Below are positions 10,361 through 22,247 of a DNA stretch of 64,000 nucleotides, in pieces; within the stretch, counting starts at the first letter, position 1; every line of letters starts with the position of its first letter. Below the pieces are notes generated by a model. The model did no database searches, had not been told where the DNA came from, and saw only the letters and a program-made list of their open reading frames with translations. Both the position numbers and the translations under genes were made by a program. The DNA is taken from assembly GCA_008477525.1 (NCBI GenBank), contig SPDT01000010.1, positions 496,001 to 560,000 of the forward strand, read 5' to 3'. This DNA is from Hypomyces perniciosus. Lineage: Eukaryota; Ascomycota; Sordariomycetes; Hypocreales; Hypocreaceae.

Positions 10361-13300
10361 GGCTCTGTTGTCTCCGGTCCTATATCGGCCTTTTTCGGGC
10401 CCGGGGGACTTGGGCTGGGATAGGAAAGATTGAGAGAGCGAGATGCTCCCTCCGAGACCAGATATTTATTCGACAGGCGAGGCCACCGTGGTTGGGACAC
10501 GCCAGCCCGCCTGCAGAGAGCGAGATCGCCTGCTTTTGCGTCCTACCTAGTGGTGGGGAGTGAAGGAAGAGTAGGGCTTGTAGTATTTCAGCTCATGGGA
10601 TCGGGGCGCAGAGTCAGTCCTCGTACGTAAAAGAGACGTATGACAGTGGACCTTGGGCTGGTGATGGGGCAGACAGGCAAAGCGTCTGACCAATGCGAGC
10701 CGTAGAATGCGGCGCACAGAATGCGACTGAGCACGGGGGATGCTTGACGACGATTGTGTCTCAAGTTGAGGTGGCAGTGGTATGAAGAAGCCCTGGACCG
10801 GTCAAACGTAGTGGATAGGCTGGACAGGCTCCTTGGGTCTGGGCTGGTAACACAACCTTGAGGGACCAGGCTGTATGTGGTATGTGATAGTTATGTGGTT
10901 GTGGAGGAGGCTCGAGGGCGGTGGGCGAATCAGTTACAGCACTGTCGCGTCCGGACAATGACGGGGAGGATGAAAACAAAAGAAACCGACAATGGAGCCT
11001 ATTAGGGGAGCCGATGTGGAATTGAGACTGTGTGTATGTACTCGTATTTGCCAGGTGTATGTATGGATGTATGTATGTAGGTATGTAAAGATGATGGAGA
11101 GACGGAGGCGCCTAGAAGCGGTGGTGGGATGAGGTTTCGATATGGAGGGGTCTTCCTTTTTTTTCCCGATAAGACACAACCGTTAGCTAACTCGTCGATT
11201 TGGCAAGCGCGGATTTGTTGACTACTACTCCGTACTACGAAGTACTTCGTACTACCTACCTACCTACTAATCAAGCACTGCTAGCCGTACGGAGTGCTTA
11301 TCTATGTAGTAAATACGTAGTAGTAATAGTAGAAGGCGGCTTAGCATCAGCAGGAGCAAGCAAGCCGGGGCGAGAAGAGAAAAGCGGCTTTGTTTCGTTT
11401 AGTCGGCACGCCTCTTTGAACTATAATTGTACAGGCGCGCCAAAGATGAATGCTAGTTACATAGCCTGCTCCGCATGAACTCCGTATGAAGTAGATACGA
11501 AAGAGTGCCGAGATGCTCAAAATGACAGCACGTGGTAGAGCTGATTGATAGTACCTGTCCGGTACCTTTACGCAGCCACTTCCAAGGCGAGGCAATGCTT
11601 GATATCCATGGATGCTAATCACAGAGGAAGTACTCCGTACGGAGTACCCTCACGTCTCTATCTGTACTCGGAGCCGAGGCGGGTTTCCAAAGTTGTGTAC
11701 AGATAAAGGAAGGTCCCTTTGTACGAAGTAAGTAGTACAAGGTCTTATTCGTGAGACATGTTAATCTCCGTTAAACACAGCGGATGTCCTGACAGTCGCA
11801 CAGACTGGTGTCGGTAGCAGGCCTACTACGAAGTACTCCTACTCCCTACTCCGTACTCCGTACTCGTAGATTAAAAAATAAATAATTAAAAAAGTCGCCA
11901 ATCGGACCATCAAATTACTCTTAGCATGGCTTTCACGCAAAAGTCTGGGGCTGGCCAATCGGACACCACCGCTACCCCTACCGATTCTCCTTTTACTCGT
12001 TTTGTTCTGTCCTGTCTGGCCTAACTCCGCGGATGAGCCGCAAGCACGTGTAACTCGAGTGTACTCCGTACTCCGTACTACTACTACCTTATCTATCTAC
12101 TAGGTAGCTTCATCCTCGTACTGTAACGTCGAGGTCAGCAGGTCGAAAAGGACCAGCAATAGACCTGCGCCTTGGTTCCTTGCAGATTCCAATCCAAATA
12201 GGGGAACGGTGAGACAGGGACTGTCTACTACTCCGCATATACGCACTCAGGCTAATACACAATGAATGGTGCTAGGGAACAGGAAATGAAACCATCATGT
12301 CACGCGGTTCATACGTGCACAGTAGCTTGTAAGCGGCACAGTGTACCTTGTTGAGTCGTGCAGCACGCAGAAGCCCTATGGACCCTTAGCTTAGAGGACC
12401 CCAGGTCCCTTGGTGGTGAGACAATGGAGGATGGTGATTGCGGCATCGGAAGAGGCCGTGCATCTGATAAGCTCCAAAGAAAGCCTCCCTCCCTATTTTG
12501 GTACTACTACGTACTACGTATCATTCTATGAGTAGGTACGGAGTACAGAGCATGTATATGGACCTTTAAGTAATTGAAACTCAGAAAGAAGGGGGAAAAC
12601 TAAAGTGGAAAAATTTTCCTCTCAACTGATAAAAGGAAAATTTCCCGGATTTCCTTCTATTTTCTCTGGTTCCACGAGAGAGCGGATACGATACACATGG
12701 CATCAAAAATTCCTGCATCGCGCCGTTGGGATTAGGTAAAACTTTGGCTTAGTTCTCCAGTCAGGGGATTTCCCTAACCTCATTCCATTGCCTCATCCTC
12801 CCATTGCCCGATCTGATCTCTCGATATCGTTGGCTGCCTTGTGAACCGGATTTTTTTTAGGCTAGGACTTTTTGCTTCGTTGGCCTGGAGCCTCGTGGGC
12901 TGAACTGATCACCAGACTGGCAGCTTTTCTTTTTTTTTTCTTTTTTTTTCTCCGATGTTAGATGCCGACTTACATAACTAACCATTGATGGAGCTGTGCT
13001 ATTCTTGTCTAGTTGATGATTTATCATGGTGCCGGGTGTATCGATCAACTCCAACTCCATCCATTCTTACACATAGGCTGTCATACTGCAGTCATCCACA
13101 CCGAACATACCTATGCTAGCATTACAGTATTTCGTACAGGGACAAGCGGGTGATATTATGATGAGATTTTATCCATAAGCAGTACTTCGCACGAGTAAGC
13201 AATCTATGAATATTCGACGGCCGCTCAAAGACAACTCTAACCCATCAGCACAATGTACTCAGAACTGCCCGATGACTTCGGCCACTCAAATCTTACATCT

Positions 13301-14112
13301 TACACCGCATGCACATCGTAGCCATCCAGCTCAGTTGATCCACAAAGCCCATAGGCCGAGGCCGCGTCTCTCGGCTGCTGCATCCTGCATCATTAGCTCG
13401 TATACAGCACCTGGTCCAAAGCCCAGATGACTTTCTGCCCCTCCGAGTACCCGGGACATAATCCGGAGGGTGAATTTCCATCCTGCCACCAATCGCTTTT
13501 TCGAGACAACCACTGAAGCCGGAGCCTTAACTCCATGACCTTCGGAATCTATATCTACTTTAAAGCAACAGTCTATTTAAACACTCAACTAAATCAAAGA
13601 CACTCCATTTCCTGACAAGATGTTATAAAATAAAAAAACACCCCTCCCAGAGCCCATCTCATCGCCTTGATCGACATCCCAATCACAAACCGCAAAACAC
13701 ACAGGACACTCCATACCGCTCTCGATTATCCTTGCCATTAGAAAAAGGGCATTAACTCGTAGAATACCTACCTTCCATGCCCGGTGCTGCACACTCCACT
13801 GCTGTTGGCGTGGCATCTCGGACACTCCGCTGCAGGTGTCGTTCTCGTTGCTGTCCGACTGGATGGAAAACTGCGGGGAAGTGGGCATGTTGAGGTCCAC
13901 ATGCACCGCGAAGAGGTATGTGCGGCGTTGCACGTAGTCCAACCGTAGTATGCAGGTATCTTTGAGCCATGGGAAATGGGAGATGGATGCGTAGGAGACC
14001 AATGCTGACAGGGGTGACCCACGATGTGTTGGGTTGACTCGCCACTGCTCTAATCCGACGTCGAGAAATCCGGTAGGAGTAGACAGCCCGGCCGATGGAA
14101 ATCGTAAAGCCC
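10361..14112. other. 3.75-kb gene-free region with palindromic TACTCCGTA cluster
   Basis: No ORF in this stretch looks like a gene on either strand. It separates nmrA (transcribed leftwards from 10360) from the 3' end of a transcription factor gene, so it is the nmrA promoter plus a downstream flank. Between 11226 and 12545 it has eight exact copies of TACTCCGTA/TACGGAGTA, several overlapping, plus the variant TACGAAGTA. A pyrimidine/T-rich tract lies at about 12926-12952. A 183-codon open frame at 13589-14140 (minus) begins at a non-ATG codon in the 3' part of the transcription factor gene and is probably untranslated sequence. Confidence 0.5.
11226..12545. repeat. Cluster of short palindromic TACTCCGTA / TACGAAGTA elements
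   Basis: Exact copies lie at 11226-11234, 11631-11639, 11638-11646, 11847-11855, 11854-11862, 12062-12070, 12069-12077 and 12537-12545. Two perfect palindromes are visible: TACGAAGTACTTCGTA at 11236-11251 and GTACTCCGTACGGAGTAC at 11630-11647. Overlapping tandem copies share the TA step, giving a 7-bp period. I see no flanking direct repeats or terminal inverted repeats that would define a transposon. Confidence 0.8.
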
Positions 14113-16699
14113 TCAGTTCGGTTGTCTGTCGTTGTTCCACATACTACCATCGCCCGGCATCAAATCCATATCACCTAGTTGAAATCTATCCGCCCACGAT
14201 GGAGTCGCGTTGAACTCCGATCCCCCAGTCCCTGTCCCAATGGAAGCATCGAGATGTCGCTAAGGTTACTTATCAGCACGCCAGATCACAAAGTAAAGGG
14301 CCCCCTGAAGTGAGCCGGGTCAATACGTACCCAATCTAGATTCTCTGAAGACAGCATCCATGACAAATCGAATTGGTTCACATTCACCATTGTTGCATCA
14401 ATGTTGTCCATGTCGTCAAGGCTCGTGCCGGTAGCCGGATCGACAGTTTGCGTGTGAGGTAGTGGCGTCGGCCCTATACTGGAAGTCGAAGAACCTACTG
14501 TGCACATTAGCAACCTGAACACATCGTCCCTTGCCAAAGATATAGTCACAAACCTTCAAACCCACCTATCGATAGGTGATTAAACGCATTTCCAACCATG
14601 CCAGTTGATGATGCTGGAGCAGTTGAGGTTGACCCAACGGATGGCGCGCCAATCGGGTAGGCTTGTACGCTCGACGCTGCGCTCGGTGACGTCCTCTCAC
14701 CATCAACTGGGTACCCGAGCTTGGCCAACATGATTGCTAGCATATCTGCCGTTTTCCTTATATCCGTCTCATCAACGAATATTTCGCGATTGATGTCATG
14801 CGAGCGTCTGAGCATATTTATCAATTCTCTCCTAGTCGGCGCCGAGTGTCGTTGATGCATCAAGCCAAACCCGGTACCGTCATCCGCGTAGCTCTCGTTC
14901 TGGATAACGAGATATACAATCACTGCAGCTAGCATGAAATCGTGCACGGCCAGGGAGCCTTTGAACCAGAATGAGCGGCCAAGGACATTCCCAGGCTGTG
15001 ATCCCTGGAAAGTTGTGTGCTGGAAACTGAGCAATGCCGTAGCGGCTTCCAGACACTGCATTCTGGAATAGTCATGCTCAGGGTTTGGCACAGCTTCTGC
15101 CAAGTAGCGCCGATGGAGAACGCAGCGGCACTTGTGGTACAAGGAGGCAAGGCCAAACCGCTGGGTAAGTTGGTGAGGGTCGTCGCCGACGGATTCTTCC
15201 AGTGGTCGAACGTACATGAATGACGGGACGCTATTCCAGGTTTCCTGCAACAGGTGATCCAACCTTAGGACTTCGCTATAGCTTGGGGGCGTCAAGCAGT
15301 GAGCTTGTTGTGCAATCTTCCCAAAGACTCGAAGGACCTTAGTCTTATGGATAGCGTATGTCATGGATGTATAGCTCGTGTCCGGCCGCTGCGGTGGTAG
15401 CTCCTCGCAGTCCTCGCTGAAATCATCATCCTCCAAGTTTCGAGGTACATCTGTATCAGTCTCGATGCCATGTACCAGACTCGGTAATCCCATATGAAAG
15501 GAAACAAGCAGGTCCAGTTGGACAGCCATGTTCCACTGCCTCCGCCGCATCTCGCCTTCAAAGGGGGAAATGTTAGCCAACTTGCTGGGATCCCGATGGT
15601 AGCCCATTTTGAGTAATAGTCGCAGGCAGGTTCCTGAAAGGACATAGCAATGGGTTTGTGAGGCCCAGTTGAAGAGAAAGTCGGCTTCGATGTACAAGAT
15701 GAGGGCAGGAACGGTGACGGCTGTAGGCTGTGAATATTTGCCCCAGACTAAAGCCCATCCCGCACAGGACCTGTATTGATTAATCCTGTCGTGAACAGAC
15801 ACCGGGGAATCTCCTTCAACCTCATGAGGGGCAGAGAAGTTGTTGAAAAAGATGCCGAGACCGAGGAGCATGAACAGTAGCGCTAGCCAATGGTATGAAG
15901 CCTCGCTAGGATCTTGCCAGAATCGAATATACTGATCCATGTTAGACTTGAGGGTCACCTAAGTCCATTGCTAACTTACCGCTTTTGTGAAGGTTGGACG
16001 GTGGACAATGTCTTTGACTTAGTTAGCTCTATGGCCCTTATGTAGTGGATGAGCAACTCACGATGAGAGGGACTTCTTGCTGAGAAGTATCTTGTGATAA
16101 GCCTATCCGCCACATGTTTTTCTGGCAATAGGGCAAGAAGTTCTTCTCGAGTCCTCATTGGCATACCAGATGGGAGGAGCATCTCCGGGTTACCAAGGTC
16201 GTCAGATGGCAAATATCCATGATCCGAGTCTTCCGGCTCTTCAAAGTAAGCTTTGATATCCTCGATCTACACCCAAGTCAGTGCGAAATGTCCGAGGCCG
16301 TTGTCAGAGATGATGACATACATCCTCCAGCATCGCCAAGCAATGCGTGGCTCCCACATATGTTGTTGCACGATCACAGTGGATAACTTGCCCCTTCAAC
16401 ACCGGCCCAACACTCGTTGTAGCTGACTCGCATTTTCCCTTGTCGTCCATCATATTCCTCACCATACCCTCCAGCCTATGCAACCTGGCCGCCACACCCT
16501 TGGCCATCGGTAGTTTCTTCTCAGGTTTTGGTGCATAGACGCACAGGTCGAGCCTACCCTTCTTCGCACAATGTCCACATGGCTGCTCACGGTCACATTT
16601 CAGCTTTGAGGTGCGACACGGCGCGCAGGACAGAAGCACCCGTGTTCGCTTCTTCGGAGCAGGTGGTAATGCTCCTCCCGGGCTACAGTCGGATTCCAT
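14113..16699 (-). CDS. Zn2Cys6 transcription factor with fungal-specific domain
   Basis: This is a nuclear regulator of unknown target. Exons (minus) are 16699-16322, 16266-16062, 16017-15980, 15931-14566, 14497-14331 and 14259-14113 (766 residues). The N-terminal binuclear cluster is CAPCRTSKLKC, then CGHC and the last Cys after eight residues, at about residues 24-53. A linker with a short coiled-coil-like stretch (RLHRLEGMVRNMMDD) follows. The middle homology domain starts around DIVHRPTFTKAYIRFWQDP (residues 196-214) and includes GWALVWGKYSQ, LRLLLKMGYHRDPSK and QWNMAVQLDLLVSFHMGLPS. Introns of 44 and 48 nt were set by restoring the VHRPTFxKxYxxFWxDP pattern; a shorter splice would leave stops. 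The C-terminal exon ends at MWNNDRQPN. No metabolic cluster is next to it to suggest a target. Confidence 0.85.
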
Positions 16700-17103
16700 T
16701 TATGACACACAAGGAGGGCCCTGGTAGCTGAGAATACCTGTTGTTGATGTCGGGTGAGTGCGATGTGGTGTGTTGGTTGTGGCGGATATTGACTCCAGAT
16801 GTAAGACTTCAGTGTCGTATGTACGACCACCCTATCAACCTCGCAGAAGACGCGGAACAGGTCCTTCAAGTCTAAGAGGGGGCTTTATTCTCCAGATAGG
16901 TAGGTAGAAATTAGAAAATAATGCAGCATCTGTCTGACATGTGGTATGAGGCGTCGTAAGAATGAACTTAGTTTCAACTCTCCTCCAATTAAATTACGTC
17001 AGCTATCTCGGATTTTAGAGAAGATAATCCCGAAGAACAACTACAACTGACTCGTAGACGCCCGTTAACACCCTTGAAACAGAACAGAAAAATTTGAATT
17101 CGC
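16700..17103. other. Intergenic region FCF1 3' end / transcription factor promoter
   Basis: This 404-bp tandem spacer contains the promoter of the leftward transcription factor gene and the 3' end of FCF1. I see nothing distinctive in it. Confidence 0.35.
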
Positions 17104-17773
17104 TCACGAGGCTAGCGCATTAGGCAGCCGTTCTATCACATACTTCCCTCTAGCTACGCTCATTATCGGGACACCAGGAATCTTTCGTAACCTCTGCTTC
17201 AACGCCTTGTCGTTGGTCCCCACGATGTATATCCTGCTCTTGGTCACCCTGTCCACCAAACAGTCGTCTGCATAGACTCCTTTGTGATCGCACTCCAGGC
17301 GTTGCCACCGCTCGTCTCTCGCCACTCTCAGGGCCAGCCTGTATTTGCTACCCAACTTCTCGAGTTCGGCCATGACACACGACGTAATGATCGGGTTACA
17401 CTTCGCATAGAGGCAGTCCATCATGGAATCTAATAGTGACAACTTCCGCTGGACTGTGTGGCTGAGAAAGTTGGTGTCGACAAGAACACTGTAGGGAGGA
17501 ACGAGAGCATCGTTGTGTTGAAAGAACATATTGCTCGGCATCTGGGGAACTTCGCGGATAACCTCGCCGCCCACAGTCTTCTTGGCTGCCTTTTCTTTTT
17601 CAAGCAGTTCGGCTTTCAACTTGTTCTCCTTGAGTCGGACATCCTTCAGGCCCATCACTCTCTTGACCTGTGTGTTGAAGGTTGAAGTCAGCATTCTTGG
17701 GCTTTTTGGTATGGCTTATCGATAAGCGCCAACATACCGTTGCGAATTTCCGGGTCTTCTTTGCGACACCCAT
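17104..17773 (-). CDS. FCF1: FCF1/Utp24 PIN-domain rRNA processing endonuclease
   Basis: FCF1 is the nucleolar SSU-processome nuclease needed for early pre-rRNA cleavages that produce 18S rRNA. Exons are 17773-17738 and 17667-17104 (199 residues, typical). The 12-codon first exon encodes the conserved start MGVAKKTRKFAT, joined to VKRVMGLKDVRLKEN. The PIN domain begins near residue 70 with VLVDTNFLSHTV, including the first catalytic Asp (residue 76). It continues with ITSCVMAELEKLG, YADDCLVDRV and GTNDKALKQRLRKIPGVPIMSV, so the acidic active-site set looks complete. It is divergent from RFC4 across 320 bp. Confidence 0.95.
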
Positions 17774-18093
17774 GATTGTGCTGTATCGCCAGACGGCTGA
17801 TCAATTCCAGTAATAAGGTATCCGTCGCTTCTAATTTCTGTGCACTGCTAGTAGCCCGATCTTCTTCTGGGGATCGTGGCCGACGAGGATTGGTATGATT
17901 GGCGATCTGGTGGCAGAATTGAGAATCTCAAAAAAAAGCTCGACGCATTTGCCATGTCTTCTGGTAGGCGGTGGCGGGTAGTCGCGCACGGGCCATCGAC
18001 TACCTCCAACTCGCCAACTTCAGTGGCCCAAGACGCGTCTCCCAGATCGCGTTAAGTGATTTCGACATTCATCACCAAAGCCTCCAAGCCAAA
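17774..18093. promoter_or_regulatory. FCF1 / RFC4 bidirectional promoter with MCB-like box
   Basis: This 320-bp region lies between divergent starts. An ACGCGT hexamer at 18033-18038, about 60 bp before the RFC4 ATG, matches the MCB element through which MBF drives DNA-replication genes in yeasts. A single hexamer can occur by chance, so the assignment is tentative. Confidence 0.45.
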
Positions 18094-19297
18094 ATGCCTG
18101 CCGCAAAACCGGAAGAAAAGGGCGAATCGTCCAACGCTACATCGAAGGCTGCCCTGGCCGCATCTTCCAATGGCTCACCCAACTATGAGCTACCATGGTG
18201 CGCATCCCGACCCCACGAAGCGGCGGCGGCATCTAACTGACCGTTCTCAGGGTGGAAAAGTACCGTCCTGTTTTCTTAGACGATGTTGTCGGAAACACAG
18301 AAACAATCGAGCGACTGAAGATTATTGCCAAGGAGGGTAATATGCCGCATGTCATTATATCAGGCATGCCGGGTATCGGCAAGACGACGAGTGTTCTATG
18401 TCTAGCCCGACAGCTCCTGGGAGAATCATACAAAGAGGCAGTTCTAGAACTCAATGCCAGTGATGAGCGAGGTAAAATAATCTATTCAACAAAAACAGAC
18501 ATGTTCCACGACACGGGTTTGAACACATCTAACTCTACGGTCATTTAGGTATCGATGTGGTTCGCAATCGAATCAAGGGTTTCGCACAAAAGAAGGTCAC
18601 TCTGCCCCCAGGAAGACATAAACTAGTGATTCTCGACGAAGCCGACAGCATGACCTCTGGCGCCCAACAAGCCCTCCGACGTACCATGGAAATATACTCC
18701 AACACCACTAGGTTTGCATTCGCTTGCAACCAGTCCAACAAGATCATCGAGCCCTTGCAATCACGATGTGCCATCCTTCGATACGCCAAGCTGACGGATG
18801 CACAAGTGGTAAAGCGGTTAATGCAGATCATCGAAGCTGAAAAGGTCGAATACAGCGACGACGGTCTAGCAGCACTGGTTTTCAGCGCCGAGGGAGATAT
18901 GCGACAGGCCATCAACAACCTGCAATCCACCTGGGCCGGTTTTGGCTTTGTTTCGGGAGACAACGTCTTCAAGGTGGTCGACTCACCCCACCCTATCAAA
19001 GTACAGGCCATGCTAAAGGCTTGCTACGAAGGCAGCGTGGACTCTGCTCTGGACACCCTTCGGGAGCTGTGGGAGTTGGGTTACTCAAGCCACGATATTA
19101 TCAGCACAATGTTCAAGGTTACGAAGACCATGCCAACATTGAGTGAGCATTCAAAGCTAGAGTTTATCAAGGAGATTGGCTTTGCCCATATGAAGATTCT
19201 CGAGGGTGTGCAAACATTGCTGCAGTTGAGCGGGTGTGTTGCTAGATTATGCAAAATCAATATGGATCCGAAGCGATTTAAGACACCATCAAAATAA
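18094..19297 (+). CDS. RFC4: Replication factor C subunit 4 (human RFC2 type)
   Basis: This is a small AAA+ subunit of the RFC clamp loader, which opens and loads PCNA at primer-template junctions in the nucleus. Exons are 18094-18197, 18251-18471 and 18549-19297 (357 residues). After a short low-complexity N-terminus, NYELPWVEKYRP begins the conserved region. Walker A is GMPGIGKTT at about 73-81, Walker B LVILDEAD at about 134-141, and the SRC sensor appears in [15 protein letters not shown]. The introns are phase 2 and 1, and splicing restores NASDERGIDVVRN. The C-terminal collar is complete ([22 protein letters not shown]). GMPGIGKTT rather than GPPGTGKT fits the yeast Rfc4 lineage as I recall it. 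Confidence 0.95.
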
Positions 19298-19451
19298 GGA
19301 TGTAGGAAACTCAAACAGCCATATGGGTATAGGTAGCAGCTTGCATGTTTCGGCGTTGGTATTTGAGAGGTAATATACAATTGATGATGTGGGGTGTTAT
19401 ATGGAAGGGAGACATTGCTCCTTACATCATGCAGTTGTGGACATTCCGCGT

Positions 19452-19831
19452 TTACTTCTCGTTACTCTTGACCTCTTCCTCGTATCTCTCCCATTTTGCT
19501 TTCTCTCTGAGCCACCTCCTTTGCATCCTCACCCGAGACTCGTATTCTCTCAGACGCCAATCAGCTTCAATCATGCCTCCTAGAACCATGGCCGACATCT
19601 GAACGTAACTGTGCCATATAAGCGCCGAGTGGGTATGGGGGAATGTGAGATGGTATCCTACACTTTGAATTGGACAGTGGTTTTGCGATATACTGGCGAC
19701 CAGAAGTAGGCAGCGCCTCCCAGAATTGCGGCTCCGACTCCCCACTTGGCAGCTCCGATGATGCCTCCTTTACCGGCTTCCCAGCCAGCAGTCTGGGCTT
19801 CATCGCTCTTCAGTGGATCGTGAGAAGACAT
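19452..19831 (-). CDS. Small conserved two-helix membrane protein (HIG1-like?)
   Basis: Exons are 19831-19662 and 19608-19452 (108 residues). The donor is GTAGGA; splicing restores VQFKVYVQMSAMVLGGMIEADWRLREYE. The N-terminus is hydrophilic (MSSHDPLKSDEAQTAGWEAGK). Two short hydrophobic segments follow, about residues 26-44 and 57-72, then a highly charged helix rich in Arg and Glu. I recognise this as a conserved small protein of filamentous ascomycetes. Its hairpin layout and the QxxxMxxMVLGGM stretch resemble HIG1/Rcf-type inner mitochondrial membrane proteins, but I could not confirm the family. It is convergent with RFC4. Confidence 0.75.
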
Positions 19832-21102
19832 GGTGAGATGCTCGCTGCTGGTGTGTGATGATGTGTGGTCTGATAGTTGATCCTGTACCGAACCCGAGAA
19901 AAAACCAAGCAAGCCGCCCTTACAATTCCAGAAAGTGGATTTATGGAAATTTGCTAAGACGACAACGACAACAGATATTGGAAGAGAAAATAAAGAGCAG
20001 ATTTCTGTCGCGGCAAACTCTCCGAGGAATCCCGGACGTCATAAACTTCAGGGTAACTCGAAGGCAGGATCACAGCACCTCGCTTAGGTACTGTCCACTT
20101 TACTGGAATAACGGCGCATGTTCACCCATTTTCTGAAGACGTTGCCGTGATAACGTCGACGCGAACATTCAGCTCAATGATAGCGGGGGATGTTTCACCA
20201 CAGAACACCATTTCGAACTTGTTGGGAAATAAAGTGTTATTAGGTATTATCTACAAGCTGTGGGCTGAGAGACAGACAGAAGCCCCTCAGTGGTTTTTAC
20301 GGTAGGGGAAAACATGTGAAAACCTGCCCTCTCTATAACCATTCTCTCCGCTCTATATGAGCTCGATGCTACGAAGTAGTCCGCAACGCCTTCAAGTATA
20401 GCTCTTACCTACTATATAGTGCAAGACAGAGCATAATTTGTGAGGTTTATAGCTGCAGACCTTATCCGTTGTCCAGCAGTAAATAGCAGGTGAGAGCTAA
20501 AGTTAAAGGTTTAGCGCGAAGCCGAGTTGTTTTACTGCTAAGAGGGCCCAGACGACTCTGGAAACTTAGGTCGATCATGTATTCGAACTCTAGTCCGTCG
20601 CTCGAGTCGTTTCTACCGCTTTCTCGATCCTCTATCGCGTCGTCTTGGTGCTGCTACTGGTGGTCAGTTGGCTGTGGTCCTAGTGCGCCATCACGTCTGT
20701 GGCAAATCTGAGTAGTTGAGACTGATTCTGGTGTCAGCTTTTATTTCAGATGAGATGCGGCCTCGCTGTTGGTGAGTGATTGGTTTGGGTTGTGAATGCA
20801 GGAACAGGTCGGGCGGGGTAACTATTCAGGAACGCATTACTAAGCGGGTAATGCATTTATCCGATAATAAATGGGACTGGACCATGACAAAAACCGGCGC
20901 ATTGTTCTTGTGAACACGAAATTCTTTCTTCTTCCACAGCAGCAAGCTGAAGATGCCACGACAACAATTGTTGCCTGTTGCTGCCACATCTTGTGCTTCA
21001 CTGTTCAAAGACTGCTGAGGTCTTTACTCTGGCATCATCTCCTGTTCCTTGCGTTCGCACCTGAACTTGCGCAGTGCCTGTCGTCGAGCAAAGTTGCCCG
21101 CA
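19832..21102. other. Intergenic region before DER1
   Basis: This 1.27-kb divergent spacer holds the promoters of the small membrane protein gene and DER1. Short ORFs within it have no recognisable features. Confidence 0.35.
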
Positions 21103-22247
21103 ATGGCCGAGCTTTCACTGGATGCTTACTGGCAGTTGCCACCAATTGCTAGGTGAGCTCTTCATATGTTTGCGCACGTGAAGGATCTGTCTAACGTTAC
21201 TCGTTGCCAGAACTGTCGCGACTGTCACATTCGTCCTATCCGTCGGCGTTCATACTCACATTATTCCGGGCTACCCATTCCCCTTCTTCCTCGGCGCCCT
21301 ATTGCGATTTCCCCCACAGATATGGCGCCTCATAACCTGCTTCATGATCACTTCGCCTAAGCTGGGTATCCTTTTTGATACATTCCTCCTGTATAGCTAC
21401 ATGAGTCAGCTGGAGAGAGGTCGACTGTCCAAGCGCGAAGACCTCTTCTGGTACTTGCTCTTCATATGCGGAACAATCTTGGTAGGTCTATTGCTACTAC
21501 TTTCTAGTGCTTCTTTCTTTGCTTGCCCTAAAAACACTCCTCAAATATCTGCCCGGATAGTGCTTTGCTCCACAGCTATCACGGTTCCTGAAATTGAGGA
21601 AGATTACCCCTGCCCTTCGGGCCAGTCCACTCATTCGCAAATAGGACTGGCCTGCGGTGTAGGCATGGTGGGATGTCGTAATTGATAGCTCGTGTGATCT
21701 CCATTCGCTCGAGCGGTTTTATATGCTCCCTACATTTCTCCCTAAACATGTCAAAGTTTGACGTCCCCGATGCGTGATTTGAGGCTGACTCGAGCTTCAG
21801 ACTCTCAGTCACTTGACGGGTTTCGCATTTGGCACGTACACGCAACCGCTTATTCTCGCATTGTGCTATACCGTAACACAGGAGCAACGGGGAGGGCAGA
21901 CAAACTACATGTTTATCACCATCCCATCCCAGTTGGTGCCCTACGCCATGTTGGCGTTCAATCTCCTCTTCCCTGGTGGTCACATCATGCTGCTAATACA
22001 ACTCCATGGATTGGTTGCCGCGCACTTGTACATATTCCTCACTAGAATTTGGCCTGAGATCGCTGGTGGCAAGAACTTTCTCGCAACACCTGCGTTCATG
22101 AGCGCCTTAGCTAGCAGGCCGACACCCCAGAGAGGCTTTGGGGCTGCTCGACAAGCAGACACAGCGTCTGGCCGCAGCAGTGGTGCGTTTTCCGGACCAC
22201 TTCCAGACTCTTGGAGAACGAGAGGGCGGGGTCATCGTCTGGGCTGA
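21103..22247 (+). CDS. DER1: Derlin (DER1-like ERAD membrane protein)
   Basis: Derlins are rhomboid pseudoproteases of the ER membrane that help move misfolded proteins to the cytosol for degradation. Exons are 21103-21152, 21211-21481 and 21801-22247 (255 residues). Typical stretches are MAELSLDAYWQLPPIART at the start, LLRFPPQIWRLITCFMITSPKLGILFDTFLLYSYMSQLE, and later LVAAHLYIFLTRIWPEIAGGKNFLATPAF. The end, RGRGHRLG, also matches the family. Several membrane segments are clear. The second intron is 319 nt, far longer than others here; its 3' end was set by frame and a GCTTCAG acceptor, so the residues right at the junction are less certain. Confidence 0.9.

Noticed and set aside
13589..14140. 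A 183-codon minus-strand ORF overlapping the 3' end of the Zn2Cys6 gene
   Set aside because: It starts at a GTG inside the last coding exon of the transcription factor in another frame. Splicing of the factor gives a convincing C-terminal exon that ends at 14113, so this is most likely 3' untranslated sequence.
15959..15979. A 21-nt intron in the Zn2Cys6 gene
   Set aside because: It is too short for a spliceosomal intron. The acceptor at 15932 gives a 48-nt intron with a CTAAC branch site and restores the conserved PTFxKxYxxFW pattern.
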